In this document: piece by piece, positions 9,201 to 16,166 of the stretch
Position numbering within the stretch: position 1 is the stretch's first letter
How the letters are laid out: each line of letters opens with the position of its first letter
Position numbers and translations under genes: made by a program
The notes under the pieces: generated by a model
The model's input: the letters and a program-made list of their open reading frames with translations, nothing else
The model's database searches: none
Told to the model about the DNA's origin: nothing
Assembly: GCF_900112315.1 (NCBI RefSeq)
Contig: NZ_FOLL01000014.1
Coordinates: forward strand, 1 to 64,000
Source: Parapedobacter composti
GTDB lineage: Bacteria; Bacteroidota; Bacteroidia; Sphingobacteriales; Sphingobacteriaceae
Length of the DNA: 64,000 nucleotides
Direction of reading: 5' to 3'

Positions 9201-9764
9201 GATGGTAATGTTGTCGGGGTCGGTGCCCCGGTTATCCCAGTTGATGGAGAATACTTCATCGATTCCCCAGGAGACCGACAGATGGTCAAAAATCATGTCG
9301 TGCCCGTTGGCAATTCCCAGGGCGTCTTCATTACGGCCGGCGCCGCTGTTCACGCCGCAACGGAACCGCATGAAACGCGTGATGACGTTGTTTGCCCCGC
9401 TATACGATATGCCTCGGCCATATACCACAATCCCGTCTCCGGGTGCGGTCTGACCGGCAATGGTTGTGTTAGGCGGGATGACAAGGCGCGACTGGAGCGT
9501 TATGACGCCCCCTACGGCAAACACCACGAACCTGCCGGGCTGGCTTACCGCATCACGCAGCGAGCCGGGGCCGCTGTCGTTCAGGTTGGTTACGACATAT
9601 ACTTGGGGGTTGGCATGCCCGCGTGCGCCGGTTGCATACCGCCCGAAACCTTCGGCACCGGGGAACGCCAGGGTCTGCCCCTGAACCGGGCTTGGCGAAC
9701 ACCACAAAAGCAACGCCACGAGGGCGGCTGTAATACCACAAAAATAGTTCAGTAATTTCTTCAT
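3258..9764 (-). CDS. Giant secreted pectate-lyase-like protein with FN3, LamG and T9SS type B domains
   Basis: This is a 2168-residue modular surface protein. A signal peptide (1-29) precedes a PL1-type pectate lyase beta-helix (about 33-410) with EDALG (146-150), FDHLSVSWGIDE (159-170) and RNPK (227-230). These resemble the calcium-binding aspartates and catalytic basic residues of PL1. A calcium-binding DTDGDGIPDEWE segment follows near 415. FN3-like domains lie near 470-565, 568-660, 915-1006 and 1692-1785. LamG/ConA-like domains lie near 665-910 and as three near-identical copies at about 1010-1690. Cadherin-like and Ig-like modules follow, then the gliding-motility type B C-terminal domain (about 2075-2168, VVTPNGDGINDTWVV). 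The enzyme probably cleaves a pectin-like polymer at the surface while the LamG and FN3 parts bind glycan. Neither substrate nor activity is proven. Confidence 0.85.
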   Translation of the reverse strand: MKKLLNYFCGITAALVALLLWCSPSPVQGQTLAFPGAEGFGRYATGARGHANPQVYVVTNLNDSGPGSLRDAVSQPGRFVVFAVGGVITLQSRLVIPPNTTIAGQTAPGDGIVVYGRGISYSGANNVITRFMRFRCGVNSGAGRNEDALGIANGHDMIFDHLSVSWGIDEVFSINWDNRGTDPDNITIQNSIIGQGVHRHNHSAGGLMEPGGKVSILRSLYHSNKTRNPKVKGINEFVNNVVYNFGNAGNTYGHSVSGDGYIMGGSASTSHVNIVNNYFIAGPHTPSRNTPFSRGTPTFNLYASGNYWDDNKDGALNGSLIPEDASGYPGVEPGNFQAQPYEYPYTPNALTAQQAYDWVLANVGANFPRRDQVDELIIAELASVGTEAVYVYREDDLPLANGGLGVVDGAPAPLDTDGDGIPDEWEDANGLDKHDPADALAESNIDPNYLNIEVYINSLVDGEAPDFIRPPSQITLAAESEEDPEGSTITLTWSDNGNEEGTVVIERSADGAVYAQVAAVAIGTETYVDNEGTLPNTTYYYRLKIVTGDDESSSYVFRSITTPPIPTAPETPSQPMPGDSYGYVAIDASGQASVRWSGSENTATYLVFLGTSAESLAQVAEVPAASGPTAVFEGLEHGQTYFWRVDAVNDRGTATGVVWSFRVTPEFERGLVGHWAFDEEEGPELLDASPYETHGLLGTDDVGQVRISGIKGGAVDLSTVDRNMYPISIPHADHLYLSHGSFSISFWMKGSTADLPPDNNSSAYLLCKGSITRNEHTGATGKRFNIELKNNQFRFAIDDDNDAGGGGKDEVGIDGRPFFVDDWVHVVVIRDAEARQLRVYRNGEVVGQTAIQRALSGIGEASDLVIGNIGVLEFLSSQNASAPYTGQLDELRLFNHVLSEQEIMEEFARAAGVQKAHTPVPAHGQRSSEANRAEVTWAGGALAETFLVYFGTSADALEQVAELPATTTSYVFEGLQAESAYFWRVDAKAGEDVAEGDTWSFQTAAPPPESRELVAHYKLDETSGTVVHDASKYGNHGMLRDFGEDPWIADGKFGGGIHYTTTASTGAIVVPAAAQNAFDEHSFTISLWMRADENTYGPTSATNSYLIHKGAFASAEGGKWYGIQLHHNGNINFSIDDDVVKTDASTNANNAGLFSGEWKHVVAVRDRNARKTRLYIDGELLSEVDDGTEGGIAMPEMDLTIGNSRENRPYRDDLDDVRLYNYALSDEEIGALFQGMADRELVAHYRLDETSGNVVTDSSPYGNHGVLRDFGDDPWISDGKRGGAIHYTTTAPTGAIVVPAAAQNAFDQNSFTISLWMRGNENTYTPSANNAYLIHKGAFASAEGGKWYGIQLHHNGNIVFSIDDDIVKTDAATNANDAGLFSGEWKHVVAVRDRDAGKTRLYIDGELKAESNDGTVEGIAMPEMDLTIGNSRENRPYRDDLDDVRLYNYALSPEEIAELFTPPREELQPVAHYKLDETSGTVVTDSSPYGNHGMLRDFGGSPWISDGKHGGAIHYTTTAPTGAIVVPAAAQNAFDQNSFTISLWMRGDENTYTPSANNAYLIHKGAFASAEGGKWYGIQLHHNGNIVFSIDDDIVKTDAATNANNAGLFNGEWKHVVAVRDRDAGKTRLYIDGELKAESNDGTVEGIAMPEMDLTIGNSRENRPYRDDLDDVRLYNVALSPAQIKNLFESKPVMNPVQNVSPENGATDIPVSGTTFVWEGEAESYTLRLGTSPVDLAPVAEGITEQLYAHTSLLAHGTTYYWRVDALAEGGVEYGETWSFQTEALALPVINADEVLGVNQYSTEGTLIAQLTASNPEGEVLTGWRITQNTDVNGNGIAAFALNAETGELTINDAGDFDYEEGRVLEVKVRVSNSLGESDEATIQVVVNFVNTPPSFDEIADVAYCFTPEERTITISGINAGLEEGQSVELSLSANPSRLFHTLSITQPENGVAHLTYTPKAGIDDQVTVTVTAKDDGGTAHGGQDTYSQTFTLAIAAQPDISLLADKQRLQRGESVRLEVRNNARSAVALTWTYNDQTIETNVLTARLTETTTFTVKAVNEFGCEGEASITIEVFEPEALEVSNVVTPNGDGINDTWVVRNIEHYPGNEVKIFDISGRIIHQAKDYQNDWNGTYQGRPLAEGTYYFIITFGGGREPQKGYINIIRDNR
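4700..6737 (-). repeat. Three tandem LamG-coding repeats, about 681-686 bp each
   Basis: Units lie at about 6052-6737, 5366-6051 and 4700-5365 inside the lyase gene. A shared landmark, the CATCGTCCAGGTCGTC block, occurs at about 4750, 5434 and 6115, giving periods near 684 and 681 bases. The two 3'-most units are almost identical at DNA level, while the first is more diverged. This points to recent tandem duplication. Such repeats are prone to slippage and to misassembly. Confidence 0.9.
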
Positions 9765-9808
9765 TGTCTTTTGATTACATAATTGGTTAACAGCTTATGA
9801 GTGGTAGC

Positions 9809-9834
9809 TGCACTACCCTAAAGGGGGTAGTGCA
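9809..9834 (-). promoter_or_regulatory. Intercistronic hairpin overlapping the susD stop codon
   Basis: A perfect 10-bp inverted repeat, TGCACTACCC and GGGTAGTGCA, encloses a six-base loop. It covers the last codons and stop of the upstream susD (stop at 9818-9820). It lies 45 bases before the start of the lyase gene. There is no T-run after it, so a stability or partial-attenuation role is likelier than full termination. Confidence 0.6.
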
Positions 9835-11455
9835 CAAACCAGTTCTGGGGATTCATCATCCGCGTACGTACCGTTTCCCGCATACCTGCCTCATATTTCG
9901 CACTCACCCGGTCCGCTAATATCGCGGGGTCGTTCCAGCGCTTGGCCATCCGGATCATCGTAAAGAGCGACCGCGCTTCTCCGGCACTCTCCATAAGGGT
10001 TTCTTCCACAATAAGCTCGTCCAGCGCTCGTTTATAAGCCTCCACTTTCTCCGGCGTATTGAGGTCGTTTTTCGATAGGCCTGCCGGATAAACGGGGCCT
10101 AAGTCTACCCGCCGGCGGATGCCCCAGTTCCGGTTCAACTGCGCATTCCATACTTCATTGTTAAACGGATACTGAAGATTGCCCGCATGTGTAGACAGGT
10201 AGAGGTTTATTCCCCCGTTCAGCAAGGCCTCGGCCTCATCAAACAGCTCCAGTTGATTGAGTGCTTCCAGGATGAAAAAGTGCACATCGGCATCGCGGTA
10301 TAAGACAATGTGCACGTTGTTCTTATGGATTTCGGATGCTATTTCCCGATCGCGTGAGAATTTACGGATTAGCCAGTCGCCATTCTGCTGCACAAACGTG
10401 TAATTTTCACCGCGGTAAAAATCACCGATGGTATGCCCGTCTTGCCGTACCTGCCGCCTGAAGCGGTTCATGGCCACTTCCGTAGGACGGAGGTAATACA
10501 CCGAGGGGTAAGTATTGGAAAAGAAGCGGATTAGCCGGTTGGTCTGGTTGCGTTCAAAATCGAACGGCACGATATTGATGAGTACCCGTGTTTTGGTCAC
10601 CGGGTTGCGGGTAAACACCTGTATCCACTCTGCATTGTAGTCATCGTTCCCGATTTTGTAACGGTTGCCCCCATTGTCATAAATAAACGGCATCCCGATT
10701 TCCACCACCCGGCTATACTGACCGGCCCAAAGGTACAATTCCATCAGGAGCGGCTCGGGCGACGGGCAAATCATATTCCACACCAGATCCTGGTCGGCAG
10801 CGTTAACCCCGGGGAACAGCACATTCCCCCAGTTCAGCACCAACTGGCCGTTGATTTGGTTGGTGCCCACCTCCATCAGCTGGATCAGCCGGTTAACCAG
10901 TTCATCCATGCCCAGTACGGGAATGGTGTGGAGTTCGTCCAGCTTTACATTGGGTGCATCGGTATAGGCGGCCTGCCCATACAGCTTGCCGAGCATGAGG
11001 TAGGCCCATACCTTAAAGCGGATTGCCCCGCTGACCAACGGGCCGAAATGGCTTTCGTCTACTGCCCGTGGATACTTGGTACGGTATTCAAAAGCCTTAT
11101 GGATAAAGTTGTTGGCATTGAGGATCACGGCATAGTAGCCCCGCGGATCGGCGAAGGAGTTGCCTTCCAGCGACTGGTGGTTGTAGATATCCCACAGCTC
11201 CTGGGGGGCATTGGCGGTAGGCTCCAGCAGGTCGCTTCGCAGCTCCGACAAAAATATAGCATGGTCGGCCACATCCTGCACTTTAGCGGCAATGCCCATA
11301 TATCCTGAATACAGTTCGTTGCTTTCGCCGATGTAATCCTCCTCTTTCAGCATGTCATCTGCATCCACGTCAAAGAAGCTGGAACAGCTTGCTGAGAGCA
11401 GCAGCAGGCCGCACCCAAGGATTGTCAACTGTCGTTTCATCATCATATCGTACAT
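9818..11455 (-). CDS. SusD/RagB family glycan-binding lipoprotein
   Basis: The 545-residue product has a lipoprotein signal with a cysteine in SASCSSFF near residue 24. The SusD-type helical repeat fold follows, with FRVWAYLMLGKLYGQ-like segments (here FKVWAYLMLGKLYGQ) and a C-terminal RMMNPQNWFVHYPL. SusD proteins sit on the outer face of the outer membrane and act as a lid on their SusC partner, capturing oligosaccharides. The start is one base after the susC stop, so translation is probably coupled; ATG codons at 11446-11440 are alternatives. It is more divergent from typical SusD than the other two in the window. Confidence 0.87.
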   Translation of the reverse strand: MYDMMMKRQLTILGCGLLLLSASCSSFFDVDADDMLKEEDYIGESNELYSGYMGIAAKVQDVADHAIFLSELRSDLLEPTANAPQELWDIYNHQSLEGNSFADPRGYYAVILNANNFIHKAFEYRTKYPRAVDESHFGPLVSGAIRFKVWAYLMLGKLYGQAAYTDAPNVKLDELHTIPVLGMDELVNRLIQLMEVGTNQINGQLVLNWGNVLFPGVNAADQDLVWNMICPSPEPLLMELYLWAGQYSRVVEIGMPFIYDNGGNRYKIGNDDYNAEWIQVFTRNPVTKTRVLINIVPFDFERNQTNRLIRFFSNTYPSVYYLRPTEVAMNRFRRQVRQDGHTIGDFYRGENYTFVQQNGDWLIRKFSRDREIASEIHKNNVHIVLYRDADVHFFILEALNQLELFDEAEALLNGGINLYLSTHAGNLQYPFNNEVWNAQLNRNWGIRRRVDLGPVYPAGLSKNDLNTPEKVEAYKRALDELIVEETLMESAGEARSLFTMIRMAKRWNDPAILADRVSAKYEAGMRETVRTRMMNPQNWFVHYPL

Positions 11456-11456
11456 G

Positions 11457-14400
11457 TTAGAATGTCAAATTTATCCCCGCCCTGAACGTCCGGGGTTGTG
11501 CTACATTACCGAAGTCCAGCCCCAAATACATCGGGTTGTGCGCGTACGCAGTTTCCGGATCGAGCCCGAGGTATTTGGTCCAGGTGACGAGGTTTTCGCC
11601 CATCACATAGATTTCGGCCCCCTCAAGCACGCGTACGGCTGCCCGTTGTATCCGGTAACGCAGGGCTAAGTTAGACAGGCGGAGAAAAGAACCGTCTTCG
11701 ATCCAGCGGGAAGAAAAGCGGCTGTTTTCCCGTGGGTCGCCGTACTCAGCACGGGGCATGTCTGTTACCTGCCCGTCTGCTTTCCAGCGCCGCAGCACGG
11801 CGGTTGACTGATTATCATACCGGTTCATGGATTCCGAATGCCTGCGCACGGCGTTGTAGATTTGGTTACCGTAGCTGAAATTGAAATAGGCCGACAGCGA
11901 CAGCTGCTTATAGCGGACATCAACAAAGGCACCGCCGAAAAAATCAGGGTTCGGATCGCCGATAATCGTCCGGTCAGCACGGTCAATAACCCCGTCATGG
12001 TTCAGGTCGGTAAACCGGATGTCGCCCGCCTCAAACGGAAGCCCCTTGTAGTCGACCAGGCCCAGGGACTGGGCCGCGCTGGCCGACGGGATTACCTCAT
12101 TGGCGACATGGCCGTAAAAGGCATACGGTGCATGCCCCACTGCCGACACCAGCGCCACACCGTTGCTCAGTTCGAAGACACGCTGGCCGTCGCCGGCCAG
12201 GCTTTGGATTTCACTGCGATACGTGCTCCACGTGCCCCCCACCGTCAGGCCAACATCGCGCTGTTCTATCAGCGTTGCGGAAATATCCACCTCCACACCG
12301 CGGTTGCTGATCTCGGCCCCGTTGACAAACCGGAAGTCCAAGCCAGTGACCGGCGATGCGGCCATCGTCTGTATCACATTTTTGGAAAGGGTTTGGTAAT
12401 AACCAACGGTAGCCCGCACCCGTTTGTTGAGCGCCCCAATGTCTATGGCCGCATCAAACGTCTGGTTATCCTCCCAGCGCAGCGCATCGTTCGGCACATT
12501 GGCCACCACGATGCCCGAAAGCTGCCGGTACAACTGGCTGCCGTATGAAGGCCTGCTCAGCTTGGATGAATACCGGCTGTTGCCCGTGAGGGCATACCCC
12601 ACCCGCAGGTCCAGTTGGTCCAGCCAGGTTACGGCGTGCAAGCCTTCCATATTGGCCACGCGCCACCGCACTTCACCGCCCGGGAACAGGCCAAAGCGAT
12701 CGGTACCGTTGCCCGTAGACGAAGTACCATCTGCCGAGAAGTAGGCCGAAAGCGTCAGCAGGTTGTTCCAGTGGTAGCGGCCAAAGCCATACACACTCAT
12801 CCAGTTCCACGGTTCAATATATCCCTGGAACTGCCGGCCGTCTACACTGACATTACTGATGGTCCGGTAAAAGTCAGAGGGCGTGTTCCGGCCGCTGCCG
12901 GCATCCAGCTCGGAATGGGCGATGATAAACTGGTAGCCGCCGCCCGCTTCCACGCGGTGCACCCCGATTTGCCGCTCATACTGCCCGTTGAGCCGGTAAA
13001 ACAGGTTGGATACCTGCGCCGCACCCGCACGCGAGGTATTTAAGGCCACACCGTTTTCCAGCGGCATCACGGTACGGCTGCTTACCCCCGGTATGAAGGC
13101 GGTATGGCGCATAAAGCTGGAGAAAATGCCGAGCGTCGTACCAATTGTCCAATACGTGTCCGGTCGGTAGCTGATGCCGGCATTGACGAAGACGTCATAG
13201 CCGCCGAGCCGCATCTGTGCCGTATTGAGTACCGCCAGCGGATTGCTTACGTTAAACTGCCGCACCACATCGTAGCTGGGCAGCTCATTATTGAGCTCGT
13301 CTTTGGTATAAGGGCTCAGGATAGGCGCCCGGCTCAACGCCGTGAGGATGGGGTTGGTTGCAGTTAGCATACCCTGCTCGTGCAGGTTGGCGTTCTGGTA
13401 AGTGAATCCCACCGTTCCGAGAAAGTCGAATTTCTGCCCGAGGGTCACCGTAGCGTTCATGCGGGTAGAATAGCGCGTCAACGAGCTGTTATCCAATGCA
13501 CCGCCCTGGTTGGTAGCCCCCAGCGAAAGGTTATACTTTGCCACGGCATCGCCGCCCCGAACGCGCAGGTGATTGTCGGTCACAAACGCCGGCCGGTAAA
13601 TCAGGCCCTGCCAGTCTGTCTGCGAGTTATACAGAAAGTTGAAATAATAGTCAGGGTCGTCGCGCAGGAACGGGAAGAAATTGAGCATTTCGCCCATGTC
13701 GTCGAACTGTGTCAGCCCCACGTCGCCGATATAACTTTTGAAATCGCCGGGCCCCAGCACCGGGAGCGTGGCGGGGTTCTGGGCCACGCCATAATGCCCG
13801 TTGAACTCAATAACGGTCTCCAGGTCGGCCGGTTTGGCGGTCTCGATCACCAGCACGCCGTTTGACCCCATGGAACCGTACACCGCCGTTTCGGCGCCCT
13901 TCAATAATCGCACCTCCTGGATATCGCGCAGGTTAAGCGGGAGCAACGGGTTGCGCGAATAGCCGCCAATAACAGCGGAGTTGCTCGATTCAGGCAGGTA
14001 GGGAACGCCGTTGATGACCATTAGGGGTGAATTATCCCCCTCAAACGAACGGACGCCCCGGAAGTACATCGCGCCCCCCTCTCCGGGCATCCCGCTCTTA
14101 TTGATGACGTTAAGCCCGGAAAAACGCCCCTGCAGCACACTTTCTACATGAAGCGCGCCGCGGCGGAAATCACGCTGGTAAATGGCCGCTGCATCGCGGT
14201 GCAGCGGGTTGGTTACCAGCTCCTCGTCGTAGTAATTCGGCCGGCTATCTGGCACCAGCGTTACGTTCAGCTCGCGCCGATCCAATAGGGGAAACGTGGT
14301 CCGGTAGTAGCCCGGAGACCAAAACATGATTTCAGACGCTTCGGATGGCAAGACCACCCGGTAGTTTCCGTCTGTGCCGGTTTCTACCATCATTTCAAAC

Positions 14401-14558
14401 CCGGGCACGGATACCACGGCACGGGCCAAAGGCTTGCCATCGTAACCGCTGGTTACCTGACCGGTTACGACCACGCTGTCTTGCTGCGCATGGGCCGTAA
14501 TGGCCATACCCAGGATTATCCACCACAGCGACAGTTTCAAAGAATTTATCACGATCAT
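11457..14558 (-). CDS. SusC/RagA family TonB-dependent outer-membrane transporter
   Basis: The roughly 1033-residue product starts at MIVINSLKLS. That ATG lies seven bases after the stop of the preceding FAS1 gene, and a longer frame to 14651 would overlap that gene. It has a signal peptide ending AHA-Q, a carboxypeptidase-like regulatory domain (VTGQVTSGYDGKPLARAVV), a plug with the MVINGVPYLPE and LLKGAETAVYGSMGSNGVLVI motifs, and a 22-strand-type barrel ending INLTF. It imports glycan fragments with TonB energy, together with the SusD encoded directly downstream. No STN domain is present, so it is not itself a sigma-factor signaller. Confidence 0.93.
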   Translation of the reverse strand: MIVINSLKLSLWWIILGMAITAHAQQDSVVVTGQVTSGYDGKPLARAVVSVPGFEMMVETGTDGNYRVVLPSEASEIMFWSPGYYRTTFPLLDRRELNVTLVPDSRPNYYDEELVTNPLHRDAAAIYQRDFRRGALHVESVLQGRFSGLNVINKSGMPGEGGAMYFRGVRSFEGDNSPLMVINGVPYLPESSNSAVIGGYSRNPLLPLNLRDIQEVRLLKGAETAVYGSMGSNGVLVIETAKPADLETVIEFNGHYGVAQNPATLPVLGPGDFKSYIGDVGLTQFDDMGEMLNFFPFLRDDPDYYFNFLYNSQTDWQGLIYRPAFVTDNHLRVRGGDAVAKYNLSLGATNQGGALDNSSLTRYSTRMNATVTLGQKFDFLGTVGFTYQNANLHEQGMLTATNPILTALSRAPILSPYTKDELNNELPSYDVVRQFNVSNPLAVLNTAQMRLGGYDVFVNAGISYRPDTYWTIGTTLGIFSSFMRHTAFIPGVSSRTVMPLENGVALNTSRAGAAQVSNLFYRLNGQYERQIGVHRVEAGGGYQFIIAHSELDAGSGRNTPSDFYRTISNVSVDGRQFQGYIEPWNWMSVYGFGRYHWNNLLTLSAYFSADGTSSTGNGTDRFGLFPGGEVRWRVANMEGLHAVTWLDQLDLRVGYALTGNSRYSSKLSRPSYGSQLYRQLSGIVVANVPNDALRWEDNQTFDAAIDIGALNKRVRATVGYYQTLSKNVIQTMAASPVTGLDFRFVNGAEISNRGVEVDISATLIEQRDVGLTVGGTWSTYRSEIQSLAGDGQRVFELSNGVALVSAVGHAPYAFYGHVANEVIPSASAAQSLGLVDYKGLPFEAGDIRFTDLNHDGVIDRADRTIIGDPNPDFFGGAFVDVRYKQLSLSAYFNFSYGNQIYNAVRRHSESMNRYDNQSTAVLRRWKADGQVTDMPRAEYGDPRENSRFSSRWIEDGSFLRLSNLALRYRIQRAAVRVLEGAEIYVMGENLVTWTKYLGLDPETAYAHNPMYLGLDFGNVAQPRTFRAGINLTF

Positions 14559-14565
14559 ATCTTCA

Positions 14566-16161
14566 TTAATAGTTATTCTGGGTTGGCACCAAGGCCCAAT
14601 GGTAGGGCTCCAAGGTTTCGGCGGAGCCCGTACTAAGTCCAGCAAATTCAACTTTAATCCGGAAACTCCTCACCCCGTCGCCATCAATCGTCACGGGCCC
14701 GACCAACCCGCCCCAACCGTTGTACCGCGTGCCGGATACCGTGTTGGTATTCCGGTCGTAGTTCCAGGGGGTAGAGGGTTCTACATTCAGCCGGTTGGCT
14801 ATTTGCCGCCCGTCTACATAGATGTTCACGAAGGGGTGCGTGCTCGACCGGAATCCCATATACAGGTTATACTCGCCCGGCGGTACCTCCACCACCCGGT
14901 AGCCGACCGATCCGTCAGGATTGTTCTCCAGCATTATGGGCGTAAAATCAATGCTGGCCGGTTGGCCGGGAATCAGCGCCCCCCGCACCACCAGGGTGCG
15001 GTACGTGAGTTCGATACCCAGCGTCGGGAATGTGACGTGATCACGGTTGGTGGGCACGATGTCCGTGACGTTATTGAGCGTGAACAAGGCCGGCCTGTCT
15101 GCTTCGGGCACAAACTCATAGTAATGGAATAACTGCTTGATCATGGCGATGTGCACGTTATTCGGTATTTTCAGGTGTGTAACCTCATATACCCGCCCAT
15201 TGCTCATACGCCGGAAATCGGCATTTACCTGTTGTACATCCGTACGCCAGAGACGGCCGAATGCCGATACGAGGTCGCGCTCACTTCCGTAATCTTCGAT
15301 GACGCGGTTATAGAACACGGCTTCGCGGATCCATTGATAGGCTTTCAGGCTGTCTTCCCGAAGGAAATCCTTGCCAAACTGGTCGTACAGGGTACCCAGG
15401 TCTTCGAAACACTGCTGTATCACGGCGTTGCTGGGCAGGAACATGGTCACCTGCGAAAATTCCGACCGGATGTTGGCCGCATTAAAAATGGGGTTGGTGA
15501 TAACGAATACCGAGTCATATAAGGTATTGCCCGTGGGATCTACCCCGATGGGCACACTGTTGGCGACGTCAAATATGGTATCGTTCAGCGCAAGTACCGA
15601 GTCGCGGATGATGGAGTATTCGGTGCCCAAAGCCTCCAGGTAATCATAAATGCTTTCATCGGGCCGCATGAGGGCGTCTATCTCGTGTACCACCCCGTTC
15701 CGGCACAATTGGTTACCCTTAGTGATGCGGGAGTCGCCCACCATGATCTCATCCGAAACGCGCTCCACTTGGATGTATTTGCCGCTCAGGGTCTGTATCC
15801 GGAGCCCGGATTTCAGCTTCGTATAGTCGAACGTGAGCAGATTCAAGTGATAGTTCATCACGTACCGCTCATCGAGCCCCATGCCGGCCAGTTGGTCCAT
15901 GACAGCATTGGGCACCACCCATACCGATAAATTCTGGTCGCGGGTCAGTTGGCCGGCAATTTCCAGTTCTTCCAATTTCTCGACGAACCGGCTGTACTCC
16001 GGCACCGATTTCAGGTAGTCCAGCAGATTCAACGGCGACACGATTGCATCACCATCGCCGGTGCTGTTGAAATGATCGTCCCAGACTTTTTGCCGGCACG
16101 CGCTGGCAGCTACTGCCAGGCATGCGACGAACATTATTTTATACCATGTTTTCATGACCAT
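14566..16161 (-). CDS. Fasciclin (FAS1) domain lipoprotein with C-terminal beta-sandwich
   Basis: The 531-residue product has a lipobox (AASAC, Cys near 22). Two FAS1-like regions follow, with the short motifs NLSVWVVPNAVMDQL, YHLNLLTFD and GNQLCRNGVVHEIDALM, then a second copy with TMFLPSNAVIQQ. The last about 120 residues form a beta-rich module with a YNLYMGFRSS strand and an IYVDGRQI turn, as in carbohydrate-binding sandwiches. FAS1 domains are adhesive modules. Placed between a susD and a susC, the protein is probably a surface glycan-binding component replacing SusE/F; that role is inferred. It lies seven bases before susC and five after the next FAS1 gene. Confidence 0.85.
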   Translation of the reverse strand: MVMKTWYKIMFVACLAVAASACRQKVWDDHFNSTGDGDAIVSPLNLLDYLKSVPEYSRFVEKLEELEIAGQLTRDQNLSVWVVPNAVMDQLAGMGLDERYVMNYHLNLLTFDYTKLKSGLRIQTLSGKYIQVERVSDEIMVGDSRITKGNQLCRNGVVHEIDALMRPDESIYDYLEALGTEYSIIRDSVLALNDTIFDVANSVPIGVDPTGNTLYDSVFVITNPIFNAANIRSEFSQVTMFLPSNAVIQQCFEDLGTLYDQFGKDFLREDSLKAYQWIREAVFYNRVIEDYGSERDLVSAFGRLWRTDVQQVNADFRRMSNGRVYEVTHLKIPNNVHIAMIKQLFHYYEFVPEADRPALFTLNNVTDIVPTNRDHVTFPTLGIELTYRTLVVRGALIPGQPASIDFTPIMLENNPDGSVGYRVVEVPPGEYNLYMGFRSSTHPFVNIYVDGRQIANRLNVEPSTPWNYDRNTNTVSGTRYNGWGGLVGPVTIDGDGVRSFRIKVEFAGLSTGSAETLEPYHWALVPTQNNY

Positions 16162-16166
16162 GTTGT

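Noticed and set aside
8913..9755. 280-residue plus-strand open frame
   Set aside because: It is antisense to the pectate-lyase domain, whose conserved motifs prove the minus-strand frame.
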